DNA of 64,000 nucleotides from Theocolax elegans (GCA_026168455.1 CM047427.1:61333249-61397248); one strand, 5' to 3'. Numbered from the stretch's first letter, positions 53,001-63,609 are shown. Program-made: numbers and translations. The notes: a model not told the origin generated them from the sequence alone.

Positions 53001-56000
53001 GTTCACGCTATGGTTACACTTTAGTTCTAGAACTATATGAATATGCTAAATAGATTTAGTGAGTAGTCGGAAAGCAACTGAATCACGCTGTATACACGTA
53101 GACCTGGCAGTTTGAAACTGTCCACCAGTGTTCAACTGGGCGTCAGAGTCTAAATTAATTTTTCCTTCCAAGTTCGTTATGTAGAAATGTGAAATACGAT
53201 ATAAACGAAAATATTAGCTATCACTTTTAGAAATTACATTCTGATTATACAAAGTCACATTTTTTGTTAAAAGCTACATTTAAAATGTGATTATTTTCAA
53301 TTTAAAAATATAAAAAATTTATTTTTTGTCAAATTAATAACTATTTCCGATAAACCGTTTCAATTTACGCTTGCAAGCGATTGAATTACAAATAGTCATT
53401 TTGAAAAAGCAGCTCTGACGTCTGTGACATAGAAAAGTACGAATTGTTGGCAAACTTGATCCTCTTAACGGGATGTGAAATGTCTAAATTTCATCAGAAT
53501 GTGTTTTTACTGTTTTAAAAGAACGTAATAATGTGTTTGTTGATTATCAAAAATTGTGTTTAAAAATATGTCATTGATACTTTAAATATGGATATAATTT
53601 TATTCGTTATTTAATTTAATAAGTTAAAAAAAATCGAAATAAGACAATATAATCTAACACATTTACAAAAATAGGACGTTGACTAAACCTAGGATTCAGA
53701 ACTCAATATCGTTCCATGTTAATACTTCCAAAAATTGCAGTTAAATTATATTTAAACTTTTTAATACAACAATTTTTGTAAGTTTGTCACGACATATGCA
53801 TGAAGAAACAAAAAAAAATAATATTACGAAATATAAATCATTATCGGGATCGGTTCGATTCCGGAGCTTAATAGACGCCGTGTAATAAATGTTTGATACT
53901 AAACCGCACGTGAATAAGAATAGAACGAACTAGATTAAATTTCTAATTTGAACGTAAAACAGTAAAAGACATTTACAATGAAATTTACTAATTATTAATT
54001 ACAAAATGAAAAATGTATAAGAATTACCAACATTGTATCAATATTTAGTAACTATACAAAACCATGCAATCATTTTGCTAATGCAACTACATGAAAGAGT
54101 GATAAAGAGATAACAAAAGCAGAGTAATAAAGAAAGAAAGAGGGGAAGAAAGAAATCAGTTGGAATTGCATTTCACATGGCCGCAAGGATCCGTAACGAG
54201 CAGATCTCTCGAGAGCCGAAAAAAATAATCCTCGGACGTCACGGCAAAGAGACGAGAATAGCGTATGGCCGTGGGTGGAGAGAAGCCGGCTCGAAATAAG
54301 CATCGCGTTCGCGCTTATAAACGCGCCTCGCATTTCAATTGAATGCTTTCTCTCTTACTCTCTCTTTTGCTCTCTCTTGCTCTGTCTTGCTCTCTCTTAC
54401 TCTCTCTCTCACTCTCTCTCTCTCCCCCCCTTCTGCGAAAGGGGGTGGGAAAAGTTGCCCCGCGAACTGAAAGAGCGAACCCTCTGTGTGTTGCAGATGC
54501 GCCGAGCGAGCAGTCCGTCTTTGTTATGCTTAACGGCGAGGAGAGCGAGCTGCGTTTCGTCGACGTAACCAATATAAAGGTCAGTATGGCGACGAGGTTG
54601 TGAAGTTTCCACCCCTTTTGTGATTCGCGCGAGCTTGCGCTTGCTCAAGATTGATTTCTCGGTCTCTTTCTCCCGTGCCGCCTGGTTTTAGCGGCGCATG
54701 CAATTTTAGACGCGTGACTCACACCAGCCGGTAACCCCTTTCGAGAAAAGCCGCAGACGTGATAAGGTTTGGTTCTTCAATAACGTCTGGGCGAACGTTC
54801 AACATTACTTTCCGACGACAACTCAACACTCGCGCCTCGTTTCACGGACAATTTCTTACTTTTTGTTTCCGATTACTTCGTTTTTTACACATTATCTTTT
54901 TTTTAATTCGCTGAATTATTAACGAATTAAGTAGCATAATGATATTTTACCTATCTAACTATCTCCTCGCTACTTATCTATTATCCAATTAATCAAACTA
55001 ATCTATTACGTTATTAAATTAAAAATTATTATTTTTCTTTCGTATAATAATATAATGTAGAATATAAATCTAATTTCTTAATTAAAAGTGAAGTATATAA
55101 ACGTTAACCTATTTAATTTAAAACCACACATATTTGTCAAGATCTTTTGTTTCTTGTACTAAGCATCTTATTTTGATTAATTGTGTTTTATAATTATTGG
55201 CCCATTTTATGATAAATATTTTTATCAAATTCTTTTTTTATACTTTGACTAATGTAGTACAATTTAGTAAACGAAAGCATAAATTAAACAGATTGTTAGT
55301 ACTATTTTAGTTAAGAATCACAAAAATTATACATTCTGAAACAATGCAAGTTTCTGTATAATTTTCTGTAATTTCGTGTCTTAAGAAGTCTTGTCTTTGC
55401 AAACTATTTAAACGATTGAATTCTAAATTAGCTTACAAGGAAAGTACTTGACCTCCGAGAGACGGATATTTGCTAAGCTGTAGGATACGATTTCTACTAT
55501 AAAAATATCAACAAGAAAGCTTTTTCACTATAGATGTAAGCAAATAACGAAAAATTAATAATTAAAAATTGGTAGTGAATACATTGTGATCAAACGCTTT
55601 TTCATCCATATTCTTAGCATTTGACAGAATGACCATAACGTTAAAATATTCGAATAATGTTTCCAGTTTTCCAAGAGCAGTAAACGTCAAAATTCCTGCA
55701 GTTTCGGATGGCTTTTTAACGTTTTCGCCTGATTTAAAGCTAATTTCTGTTATATTTCCAGTATTTACGAAGATAAACGCGATTTTATTGGATTTTTCAC
55801 TTGTCCATTTTTATAGTAAGACTTCAGTAGATCCTAACTAGGGAGGATAAAAATGAGCACATTTTTCGCCCATTCTATTTATTATAAGAATATCTATATT
55901 TATTACCTATTTAATGGAATACAATTTCTATACTAGAGAAATAAAGATATATATATACATTCAAACCTAAGTTTAGAAAAAAATCCAGATCGAATAGTTT

Positions 56001-58524
56001 GGATTTAAAAAGAAGAAGTTTAAATTTCTTAATTTGGTGAAAAATTTAGAAGAAATAAAAATTAGACGAAATTTTAACGAAAATGTAGTATTAAAATTTC
56101 ATGAACTTTTTAGGTCAAAATCTTATTAAATTTTTATTTCTTTCATATTTTTTGACCAAATTATAAGACATTTGATTTTCTTCCTTTTAAATCTAATCTA
56201 CTCGATTTGGTTTTTATTCTGAACTTGGGTTTGAATATATATCTTTATTTGTAGATGCGTTATAAGCGACTAAAATCAAGAGTTGGTTTTGATGAATTTT
56301 TCATTATTTGCTTATAACTATCGTGAAAAAGAGCATTGGCACATGCAATTTCGGCTTTCTTTATATTTTTATAGCAGAAATCATATCCTAGAGTTAGGTA
56401 AATATTCGTTGCCCAAGAGTCAAGTACTTCCTTGTAATGTTTTATTATTAATCTTATTAGAGTAAAGTATTGCGTTTAAAGATCTAGTGGTATTATATTT
56501 TCGTTAATAATAATTTTTATATTTTAATGCTGTGTATCGTGAATTTTATTGCCTTCTTTCAATCAGTAAATGTTAATATTCATTTTTTACTTACTCGCTG
56601 TTTAATTATGTATGCGAAATAAGTGTTTATATTTATTTTTACTTAAATCTTCATTTTGATATTAATTCATTTATTGCTGAAAACACTTTTATTTATTCAA
56701 TGCACTTACAACGGGAGTACTTGACCTCCGGGAAACGGATCTTATCCTAACTTTGGGATGTCTTTGATAATATAAAAATGTGAAGAAAGCCAAGTTATCT
56801 CTTGCCAATGGCCACTTTTACGGGAGTTATTCGACACTTAATAATAGTATCAGTAAAAATTACTTGCAATTTAATCGTTTACAACTCGGAAACAAATAGA
56901 GATACGCACTCAAACCAAAAACCAGAAAAAAGTTGAGTTCAAGTAGATACGGTTTAAAAAAAAGAAGCTTAAATTGCTTAATTTGGAGCAATGTTATAAA
57001 GAAAATAAGAAATTAAAGATTATTAGGCCAAAAGAAACAATAAATTTTTCATATTAAATTTTGGTTAAAATTTCTTCAATTTCTTATTTTCTTTATAACA
57101 TTGCTCCAAATTAAGCAATTTAAGTTTTTTTTTTTAAACCGTATCTACTTGCACTCAACTTTCTTTTGGTTTTTGATTTGAGTGCATATCTCTATTTGTT
57201 TTTGAGCTGTAAGCGATCAAATTGGAAGTAATTTTACTGATATTATTATTAGATGTCGAATAACTCCGGTAAAAGTGGCCATTGGCAAGAGATAACTTGG
57301 CTTTCTTCACATTTTAATATTACAAAAGACATACCAAAGTTAGGATAAGATTCGTTTCCCAGAGATCAAGTACTCCCCTTGCTAGTAACAAAATATCGAA
57401 GGATTTAATAGTATATAATTTTCACCATTAATTTTCAAAACATCGTAACACGAATCCATTAACATTTTCAAAATCAAAGCTAGGATTCATTTGTAATTCG
57501 ACTTACTTATCATAATTTAACGGATAATCCAATTTTGAATTCGGGTTCGGTTTTACCAAGAACACTATATTAAGTAACTTTAAATATTCGACTCCGAATA
57601 AATAAGCTAAACATTGGATCTTATATAAAATTAAATTTGTATGTTCAATATTATTAATATTTGATTATTATAATGAAATTTCCTTATTTCGTTTAACCGC
57701 TTTCAATATAAATTTCTATTATATATATATTATTTAAAACACGTAATAAAGCACGTCATTTTGCTTAATAATGTTGTCACGGAACATTGAAACAAAATTT
57801 CCATAATTCAGAAATCGATACATCAGCGGTGCAGCAAAGGGTTAAATGTAGAACATATTATTCGTTCGTCTCCATTAGCTTTAATATTGGTAGCAGCTTA
57901 TCTTACAATTAGTCATTTTAAACTCAAATTTCTATTCTACAACAAAAATTTTTTATATCAATAAACACATTTTTTTATAAAAACTAAGGATTCTATAAAC
58001 ATAAACACATATTTATAACCTGTACCCGTTTATTATATATCTCACGTTTCTGTTTGATTAAATTAAGTAATTAATTCACTCGCACCAAATTCTCTCGCAT
58101 TTTAATAATAAAACCTCAATTATTTTTATCCCTTATATAAAATAAAAAAATCTTATTTATAAAAAAATGTGAAATATTTTATTATGCACAGTAAATATTT
58201 TAATGGCAACTGCGGTGTTTCCACGATAACGATAGTATAATAATAAATGTAAAATTGGACCAATTAATACTACTTATTGGTTGTACTTAATAACGTAGCT
58301 TGAGATGCGATTTTACATCGGATTAACCGGGCTGTTACAGGAACTCGAAAAAATCCCACAACCCCATGGATACGTTGTCATGTACTCGGTAATCGACAAA
58401 GCATCGTTCCAACGTGCAGAGGACCTGCTGTCTCGACTTCACGAACAGGATATCAGGGGTCGACCTGTCATACTCGTAGGCAACAAAATCGACCTTGTAC
58501 GCTCGCGCGTCGTCTCTTCACAAG
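28748..58524 (+). CDS. RGK-family small GTPase (Rad/Gem/Rem-like), 3' end off window
   Basis: RGK proteins are Ras-like GTPases with long N- and C-terminal extensions. They sit at the plasma membrane and cytoskeleton and inhibit voltage-gated calcium channels; Drosophila Rgk proteins belong here. Exons 28748-29009, 36920-37183, 48694-48918, 54497-54579 and 58341-58524 join in phase to about 339 residues. The basic, Ser-rich N-terminal half (1-215) ends in VINRGDSFRKKRSRSNSLAP, a family signature. The G domain follows: P-loop GSRGVGKS at 222-229, FVMLNGEESELRFVD, GYVVMYSVIDKASFQRAEDLL, and NKID at 326-329. The usual DxxG switch II motif is absent (DVTNIK instead), as expected for RGK proteins. 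The final G5 motif and the calmodulin-binding C-terminus must lie beyond 64,000. I do not assign it to a particular Drosophila Rgk number. Confidence 0.93.
29341..29466. repeat. Short palindromic element with about 44-bp arms in RGK intron 1
   Basis: Arms at 29342-29385 and 29423-29466 are near-perfect reverse complements (AGATCTGATAGTTGAAAACC on the left), with a TA-rich loop of about 37 bases. It is only about 330 bp downstream of exon 1, so the nascent transcript could form a strong stem there. It is probably a miniature foldback element, with no protein coding. Confidence 0.75.
30212..30915. mobile_element. Foldback element, copy A, TCA target duplication
   Basis: The element is 30215-30912 (698 bp), starting CAAGAGGAGTAC and ending GTACTCCTCTTG, with TCA directly outside on both sides. 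The inverted arms are about 300 bp long and include CTTGGCTTTCTTCATATTTC-type blocks. A 3-bp TNA duplication fits the PIF/Harbinger class, but no transposase is present. The arms match copy C at 56709 closely. It lies in RGK intron 1. Confidence 0.8.
31747..32290 (+). pseudogene. Ty3/gypsy retrotransposon fragment: end of pol (integrase C-terminus), broken
   Basis: The frame 31747-32049 starts inside a pol gene and reads SKLAPKYVGPYVVVQ then NTYLIQDG and AEHLKPYVP, the classic end of a Ty3/gypsy integrase. It then changes frame: the +2 frame from about 32031 to 32197 carries two basic GRNRPRK and RGRGRPRK motifs (AT-hook-like) and ends in TAA. So the copy is truncated at the 5' side and frameshifted near its end. 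GC is far above the surrounding intron. The rest of the element, including any LTR, is unresolved because of the adjacent gap. It is described as a relic only. Confidence 0.8.
32291..32860 (+). mobile_element. Probable 3' non-coding/LTR part of the gypsy-like element, interrupted by a gap
   Basis: Sequence after the pol end keeps the higher GC of the element until about 32,860, where AT-rich intron returns. It includes a stretch around 32,375-32,470 typical of retrotransposon leader or LTR sequence, but I could not pair two LTRs. Frames crossing the gap are artefacts. A deleted or unassembled portion is likely. Confidence 0.4.
32568..32667. other. Assembly gap, 100 N
   Basis: Exactly 100 N, a common placeholder for a gap of unknown size. 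It sits inside repeat-like DNA, so a repetitive element is probably missing or collapsed here. Confidence 0.99.
36920..37183 (+). CDS. RGK exon 2: N-terminal extension
   Basis: Acceptor TTTTAG precedes CGGCATCGCAG; with the leftover G of exon 1 the join reads through as AASQHDYHMEG. The exon (88 codons) is GC-richer than its flanks and contains HHAHQRKVNAYLDVPD and a run of Asp (DDLLDDDLYRLRSFS). It ends AGTAAAG before GTACAT, phase 1. Upstream in-frame ATGs at 36880 and 36910 stay open into the exon, so an alternative transcript could start here (see findings). Confidence 0.88.
39008..39019. repeat. Run of 12 G
   Basis: A G homopolymer of 12 in AT-rich intron. Such runs are rare in this composition, so it is either a slippage-prone microsatellite or an assembly/sequencing length error. 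Confidence 0.8.
40066..40530 (-). mobile_element. 5S-rRNA-derived SINE (SINE3-type) with 16-bp target duplication
   Basis: The element is 40082-40514 on the minus strand. Its 5' part (40502-40421) has the 5S internal promoter order: CGGCCGATCACG, AAGTTAAGCAGC (A-box) and, 20 bases on, GCATGGGTGACC (C-box). It then continues into unrelated body sequence and ends in an A-rich tail (AATATAAAAAAA). It is bracketed by 16-bp direct repeats AAGAAATACTACTATT (40066-40081) and AAGAAATGCTAGTATT (40515-40530), two mismatches, as made by LINE-driven insertion. It is not a functional 5S gene: the 5S 3' half is replaced. Confidence 0.82.
42487..42645 (-). other. Unassigned small open frame with a hydrophobic C-terminal segment
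   Basis: From ATG 42645 it reads MSLFGRVRITTELKRLSEDI and then a long hydrophobic stretch (about 25 residues) near the C-terminus, ending in TAA at 42487: 52 residues. Its local base composition is more coding-like than the intron around it. In-frame openness continues upstream but with a TAA at about 42,733, so a longer protein would be broken. It could be a tail-anchored micropeptide, the decayed last exon of a nested gene, or chance. All three frames in this patch are fairly open, which weakens the case. I do not recognise it. Confidence 0.2.
45533..45601. mobile_element. Right-end fragment of the TTAA MITE family
   Basis: 45533-45597 matches the right end of the copy ending at 11071, including CTGACTCCGACATCCCG, and is followed by TTAA at 45598-45601. 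No left end is seen, so it is truncated. It lies in RGK intron 2. Confidence 0.7.
47489..47560. repeat. GA-rich microsatellite
   Basis: About 70 bases of GGGAGAGAGAGAGAG-type sequence, including a final (AG) run of about ten units. It is in RGK intron 2, about 1.2 kb before exon 3. GAGA-type tracts can bind GAGA factor; that use is only inferred. Confidence 0.85.
48512..48538. repeat. CT microsatellite near RGK exon 3
   Basis: A (CT) run of about ten units ending TATCTCT, about 155 bases before the exon 3 acceptor. It is complementary to the GA tract 1 kb upstream. Confidence 0.85.
48694..48918 (+). CDS. RGK exon 3: family signature and P-loop
   Basis: Acceptor TTTTTCAG; the join gives GVINRGDSFRKKRSRSNS, a stretch strongly conserved in RGK proteins with candidate 14-3-3 site SRSNS. 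It then gives VTSYNVAVLGSRGVGKSAL, the G1/P-loop that binds nucleotide phosphates, and SQFMSSEGINAYDHVRQKG in the switch I region. It ends AAAG before GTAAGT (phase 1). A Thr for Mg coordination in switch I is not obvious, as usual in RGK proteins. Confidence 0.95.
50291..50513. repeat. Imperfect inverted repeat with GCTGTTTTACCGA ends
   Basis: The left end (GGCTGTTTTACCGACTGAGATATAG, then TTAACCAT) is echoed on the opposite strand by the right end (CGCTGTTTTACCGAACCAGT, then GACCATTTTTAATGG). Arms of about 60 bases with gaps suggest a worn foldback element of about 220 bp. Confidence 0.5.
54347..54427. repeat. CT-rich tract upstream of RGK exon 4
   Basis: About 80 bases of CTCTCTCTT(G/A)CTC repeats ending in CCCCCCC, starting 150 bases before the exon 4 acceptor. 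It may serve as an extended polypyrimidine region and is complementary to the GA tract at 47489. Confidence 0.85.
54497..54579 (+). CDS. RGK exon 4: switch I to the degenerate G3 region
   Basis: Acceptor TGTTGCAG; it completes an Asp codon and reads DAPSEQSVFVMLNGEESELRF, then VDVTNIK, ending before GTCAGT in phase 0. VMLNGEESEL is characteristic of RGK proteins. The position of the normal DxxG motif is occupied by DVTN, which fits the poor GTP hydrolysis of this family. At 83 nt it is the shortest exon of the gene. Confidence 0.93.
55436..56434. mobile_element. Foldback element, copy B (about 1 kb)
   Basis: Starts CAAGGAAAGTACTTGACC and ends GTCAAGTACTTCCTTG, with matching inner blocks (for example about 55535 against about 56310). 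TTA lies outside on the left and TAA on the right, so the target duplication is not clean. Arms resemble copy D. A longer middle region suggests an insertion or an older copy. Confidence 0.65.
56706..57384. mobile_element. Foldback element, copy C
   Basis: The element is 56709-57381 (673 bp), with termini CAACGGGAGTACTTGACC and GATCAAGTACTCCCCTTG. Flanks are TTA and CTA, one mismatch from a 3-bp duplication. Arms of about 300 bp match copy A in intron 1 closely. No coding sequence. Confidence 0.75.
58341..58524 (+). CDS. RGK exon 5: G domain core with the NKID motif
   Basis: Acceptor CTGTTACAG; reads ELEKIPQPHGYVVMYSVIDK, then FQRAEDLLSRL, RPVILVGNKIDLVRSR and VVSSQ, ending CAAG before GTAAGC (phase 1). 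NKID is the G4 guanine-specificity motif. The open frame that continues into the intron (to 58601) loses similarity, confirming the donor. At least one further coding exon, with the G5 motif and C-terminus, is needed and was not found before 64,000. Confidence 0.95.
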
Positions 58525-60799
58525 GTAAGCAATTAACGCCCTCTACCCTTTTATGTCCTCTTTCTTCAGTTATTGCATTCGCTTTAAGAATCTTCGGTTA
58601 AGAGCTTTTCTCTTTTCAAATTTTACAGGATTCAATTATATATTAAACTTTTCTTTAACATTGCATGCAACGAACATTTATTAAAAAATGCAGTATAAAC
58701 TATATTTTGTCTTTTTGTTCGACAGTTGAAAATTCAAATAATCGTTAACTTATATTTAAATATTAAAACGTATTATCTTAAATTTCCATGATTTACAATA
58801 AAGTGAACAAAGTAATTCATAATTGATTTCTTGAAATATTTTAACATGCTTAACGTATATACTATATATATATTTCACTTCAAACCTATAATTTATCTAC
58901 TATCTGGGATTTTGTCATTTCAGGAAAAACTTTTTACTCTAATAAGTCTTTAATTCTTATAATTTTATCGTTTTTTAGAAATGTATATTCCAGATGATAG
59001 ACAAAATAAGTCTATTTAGTTAAGCTACTACTATTCTAGACTTGTCTAGAACTTATTCTAGACAAAAGATTTAAAAAATTAATGACATAACAGTATTGTT
59101 TTATTTTAATCCTGAATTAAGTAAACAAGTGTATTCGTATCACAAAAGTGCCAATGCATTGCATATTCTAATATTAGTTCGTTACACACATATAATGATC
59201 CTCCATTTCTCTCGTTCAACTAAGCTAACTAAATTAATGTCTTTACAATCGTGTGCACTCGCACTTCACCTCTAGTTGAATGTGTAACTGTACTTTACCT
59301 CGAATTTGCATGTCGTTATGTTGATTAGAATTCAACAAAATTTAGCAAAGTCAAAGACACAAGTTCTACTTAGATTGTAAATATTTAATTGTCCTACTTT
59401 GTCACTGTGCTTTAAACGAAAGTATTTCTTATTGTAATATTGTTAGTTAAAATATTTTTCATTTCGCCGCGTGTTTCCATATATTTTAATATACCAATCA
59501 ATGAATAGATGTGTACTTGAATATATAATCTAGCTCTTATTAATTGTCTTATTATTACGTGCAAGTACCGCGGAAGCAGATCTAATCCATAATGATATAA
59601 TTCACGTTCATCGGCTAATCAGTCAGCTGACCGCAAAATTTAAAAAACAAATCGTTCATCAATTACCATCATGTTTGCAATAAAAGAGTGACAAGATTAT
59701 AACTTTGCCTAACCCATTCGCTTCCTCTCTTTCTCTTCCTCCCTCTCGAGATCCAGTTTTATAAATACGACTAAACTCAAATAACATTTATATAAAATCT
59801 GATATATAAATATTATCTTAGTATTATGTAAATATTATTTTTAACAGTACAGTTATAGATACACAAATATAACGGGTTCTATATTTATAAGTGCAGTGTG
59901 ACGCCCTAATGGACGAGGGAGAAAGAGAAAGAGACAGAGAGAGCTCGCTTCGTTTTCATTCCTCCACGATTCTCTTCACCGCTCACTGATTTCGTTATGC
60001 TCGCTATCTCGTTTTCCTTGCTTCTCTTGTAATTTCATAGTCCTATTGGAATCAGCTTAAGCTATCGGTATAACTAATGCCTTTTCCGCGAACACAATTC
60101 TTTTTCGAATCCGTGCTGAGAAGAATACTATACATTTATTATGATACCTTATTATTTAATTACACTGTTTTATAAGAATGATTTAGTTTCATTAAGATGC
60201 AGTAATCCGATTATTAGTTTACTTAACATTTTCGTAATAAAACGTTCCTTTGTACTTTGAACAATAAATTGTGATCATTTTTTAAACAGTATAGTACAAA
60301 TTTTCGAACAAAGGACTTAAGTATCTTTTAAAAAGTTTAAAATTTTACCTTGATTAAACATTTTTCATTGCAATAAAACCTTGTAAATATATACTAAATC
60401 GTTGATTTTATTTTAAAAAATGATACGAAATTTTCTTATTGTTAAACGTTACAAAAGTTATTTTTATATGAGATCATAGTAACATTAACAGACAATGTCA
60501 CAATGAATACTCGTTACGATAGAAAGTTTGCTAATACAATTTAAACACAGATTTCGTATTCACATAAAGTCTTATTGTTGTAACAAACTTTTATTCTGAG
60601 AAGTATATGGAAAAGGTATATTTTTTAAAAATTTTATTATCTGTGTTAATAATATTCAAATAAATAGACGAATAAATTTCGAATAAATAGATAAATTAAA
60701 ATGTTATGAAAAATTTTTTGAAGTATATATTCCATTAATAGCCTTTTTGTAGTTTAGACTGTAAATTGTTGTACCAATTTCTACGGACTGAAATCATGC

Positions 60800-61439
60800 T
60801 TACAAGGAGAGTATCCCAACTCCAGGAAACGCATCTTTACCAAATTCTAACGTTTTTAACGTAAACTTTTTTACAATAGATATAAGCAAACAACGAAAAA
60901 GTTCGCCAAGAAACCCTTGACTTAAATCGCTTGTAACTCTAAAGCAATGAAAATAAATACTCAAGACCAAATTCGAAAGAAAGGTGAGATCGAGTAGATT
61001 GGATATAAAAAAATAAGTGCAAATATCGTGATCGAGTCTAAAGTTATGAAAGAAAAATGAATTCAACGACATTTTTATAACAATTTTAAATTACAAATTT
61101 ACTGATTTTAAGCCAAATTGTCATCTTATTTTTCTTTTTTCACTTTCTATAACTACAGACCAAATCAAGATATTTGAGCTTTCTTCTTTAAATCCAATCT
61201 ACTTAAAATCTTAGCTTTCTTTCGAATTTGGGCTTGAATCTTGATTTGTTTTTGAGTTATAAGCGATCAAAGTCAAAGGTTTTTCTTTGGCAAAATTCTT
61301 CGTTATTTGTTTATATCTATTCTAAAAAAGAGCATTGCAATCTATAACTCCAGCTATCTTCATATTTTTATAGTATAGTAAACGTATGTTAGAATTTGGT
61401 ACAAATCCGTTTCCCGGAGTTGGGATACTCTCCTTGTTA
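60800..61439. mobile_element. Foldback element, copy D, TTA target duplication
   Basis: The element is 60803-61436 (634 bp), starting CAAGGAGAGTATCCCAACTC and ending GAGTTGGGATACTCTCCTTG, with TTA exactly repeated outside (60800-60802 and 61437-61439). Long inverted arms, no transposase. Arms resemble copy B more than A or C, indicating a subfamily. Confidence 0.8.
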
Positions 61440-62016
61440 GAAGTTTTAGGTATTATTTTTTTTATTTTTGGTCAAATTTATTATTCAAACCCATTTTATA
61501 TTTATATATACATCCAAAAACAATATATGTATTTGGATCTTCAACTTTTATTAGTATTTTTGTATGAAAGTAATTTTCTCTTTTAAACATTCTTTTCAAA
61601 TAATGCAGTTTCGTCAATCACTGTTGATGTTTTATTTTCACATTGAATGCAATATACAATAGCGTATTTATTTAATAATAGCAAAAATTTTTCGGACCCA
61701 TAAAATTGCTATTTAATGTTATAAGGATCCTACAGAACTTTTGTATAAATGTATGCACCCGCGAAATTAGTAAATTAACACTAGATTTCAGTAATTCGTA
61801 TCCGCAATATATATATATTCAGTAATAGAACGCGTAGCGTTGTAAATTAAATTATTAATATTTTATAGTAACTAAATTATTAATATATTTTTGTTTATAC
61901 TCTTTGCAAAAGCAGGAATATTGACTCACTTTTAGTAATTATAAATTATAAATGATAATTCATTGGTAAATGAAAATATATAATTTTCAATATTATTTAC
62001 TAATATATTTGATATG

Positions 62017-62021
<5 letters not shown>

Positions 62022-62065
<44 letters not shown>
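62022..62065. repeat. TA microsatellite
   Basis: About 40 bases of uninterrupted AT repeat in RGK intron 5. Probably polymorphic in length. Confidence 0.9.
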
Positions 62066-62068
<3 letters not shown>

Positions 62069-63485
62069 CTATTAAAAAGGAAAAGACGTTTTAGAAAATA
62101 ATGTATATGAAATCGAAAAAAAGTCGCGATGAATCATGCAAACATTTCAATAAAATATCAATCTAAATTTCTATAAATTAAAATTTTTGATCGTGGATTT
62201 GAACTTGATTATTGATATATACCAATTTCGATCGAAATTCAAAGTAAACTGTGATGTTGAATTTTCATTTTAATTAAGGTACAAGCAGTATTCTTTTTTC
62301 ATGTTTGTCGATAATTAACGGCAAACAAGACAAAGCGTTCTAGCTTTTCCACCCATAAACCGATGTATCGAATACCAAATTTCTATACAGCACACCTTTT
62401 TCGATCGTCTAAAAGTTTCCTAAGCTCAGATTCATAACAGTAATTCAATGCTTCTTTTTTGTGAATCTCTAAAAAACATAGACATCATCTACGAAAGCTG
62501 AATAAAAATATAATATAAAAGAAATCTCCGGATATTCGTTTATCTTGACGATTTGTTTTACTCAAAAATCTTATTATAAAATACGTTAGTGTTCTTTTGT
62601 AATTGAATACGTCTTGTTCCCGTTTTTTCAAATAAATTTTACCTTGCAAAGCTATTATGTTAAGTTTTAGTAAAGTTAACAAAATTTTTTTCATCATACA
62701 CAAATATTTTATACCAATAAATGAAACAAATTATTTGCACTAATTTCTTGAAAACGAATTTGAATAACGTAAATATGGTATTACGTGAAAACAAACATGG
62801 TTTCCGTTATCGCGTTTATTCGTTGTTTTTGTATTTAGCTAATTCCAATGTAGGTTAATTAGGAAACCCAAACATTTATGTAACAATTTATCTATAAAAC
62901 TAAAACACAATTAAATGAAATTAAATGAAAAATTTTAACAAGTATTACTTGCGGTAATTTATACGATATTGGAAGATGTTTGGCTACGTTAAAATATTAA
63001 CAAATTGGATATACTTATTTCTGAATGAGATTTTTATTAAAATTTGTAGAATATAATAAATGCGTAAACATTCAATAACGTTTTAAATGAAAACGTAAAA
63101 AAACAGGTACATTTTTAATGAAAATATATTTTTCGTTACGTTACTTTGTTACAAAATGTATCGGAAATGAAAAATAGCACTCAAAGTGCCTTGGGTTTCT
63201 TTACATCTTTTACTAATTAAACTTCCCATTATAGAATTAAAATCCAGAACTTGTAATCCTGGTGTGTTGACAGTGCAATAATGAAAATTTCTTCAATCCA
63301 TTTTGAAATATATTAAAGTTTTTTCCATCTGTCGAATGGTGTTCCGTGGAGTAATGCATGACCTGTTTGGTAAAAAATTATTGTTTACGCATGTAAGAAG
63401 AGAGTAGAATTGCCACTCAATTTAATATTTTTCTTAAATAATAGTTTATGACATAATAACTCAAGATATTTAACAGTATTTTTTG

Positions 63486-63558
63486 TTAACGGGATGTCGA
63501 ACCCAAGTTACAGGGATCTACACCTTTCAACATAAGAATTATGTTAAAAATATTCAAT
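63486..63558. mobile_element. Left-end fragment of the TTAA MITE family
   Basis: TTAA at 63486-63489 is followed by CGGGATGTCGAACCC and ACAGGGATCTACACCTTTCAA, matching the left end at 10700. Similarity stops at about 63558, where GGGGGTGCCATAG begins. Truncated or interrupted copy. Confidence 0.65.
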
Positions 63559-63609
63559 TAAGGGGGTGCCATAGTGAAAAACTATCGACGAAGCGTCGGT
63601 AATGTAGTA

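Larger units (their letters stand above)
48919..54496 (+). other. RGK intron 3 (5.6 kb)
   Basis: AT-rich. It contains an imperfect foldback at 50291-50513 and a long CT-rich tract just before exon 4. GC-elevated patches near 52,120-52,260 and 54,180-54,310 are possible regulatory DNA. No other gene is supported. Confidence 0.6.
54580..58340 (+). other. RGK intron 4 (3.8 kb)
   Basis: The first 250 bases after exon 4 are GC-elevated, then AT-rich DNA. It contains foldback copies B and C. It ends GGGCTGTTACAG. No gene is seen in the remainder. Confidence 0.65.

Noticed and set aside
53463..53480. TTAACGGGATGTG resembling the TTAA MITE left end
   Set aside because: Similarity stops after about 13 bases and no inner block follows, so it could be chance or a very old remnant.
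53838..53872. Perfect tRNA B-box-like GGTTCGATTCC
   Set aside because: No A-box or paired acceptor arms lie at a proper distance on either strand; probably chance.
61386..61586. Small plus-strand open frame
   Set aside because: It starts within the right arm of foldback copy D and runs into AT-rich intron; no protein similarity.
62022..62065. CRISPR-like or regular array
   Set aside because: A simple dinucleotide repeat; no spacer structure anywhere in the window, and the DNA is animal nuclear.
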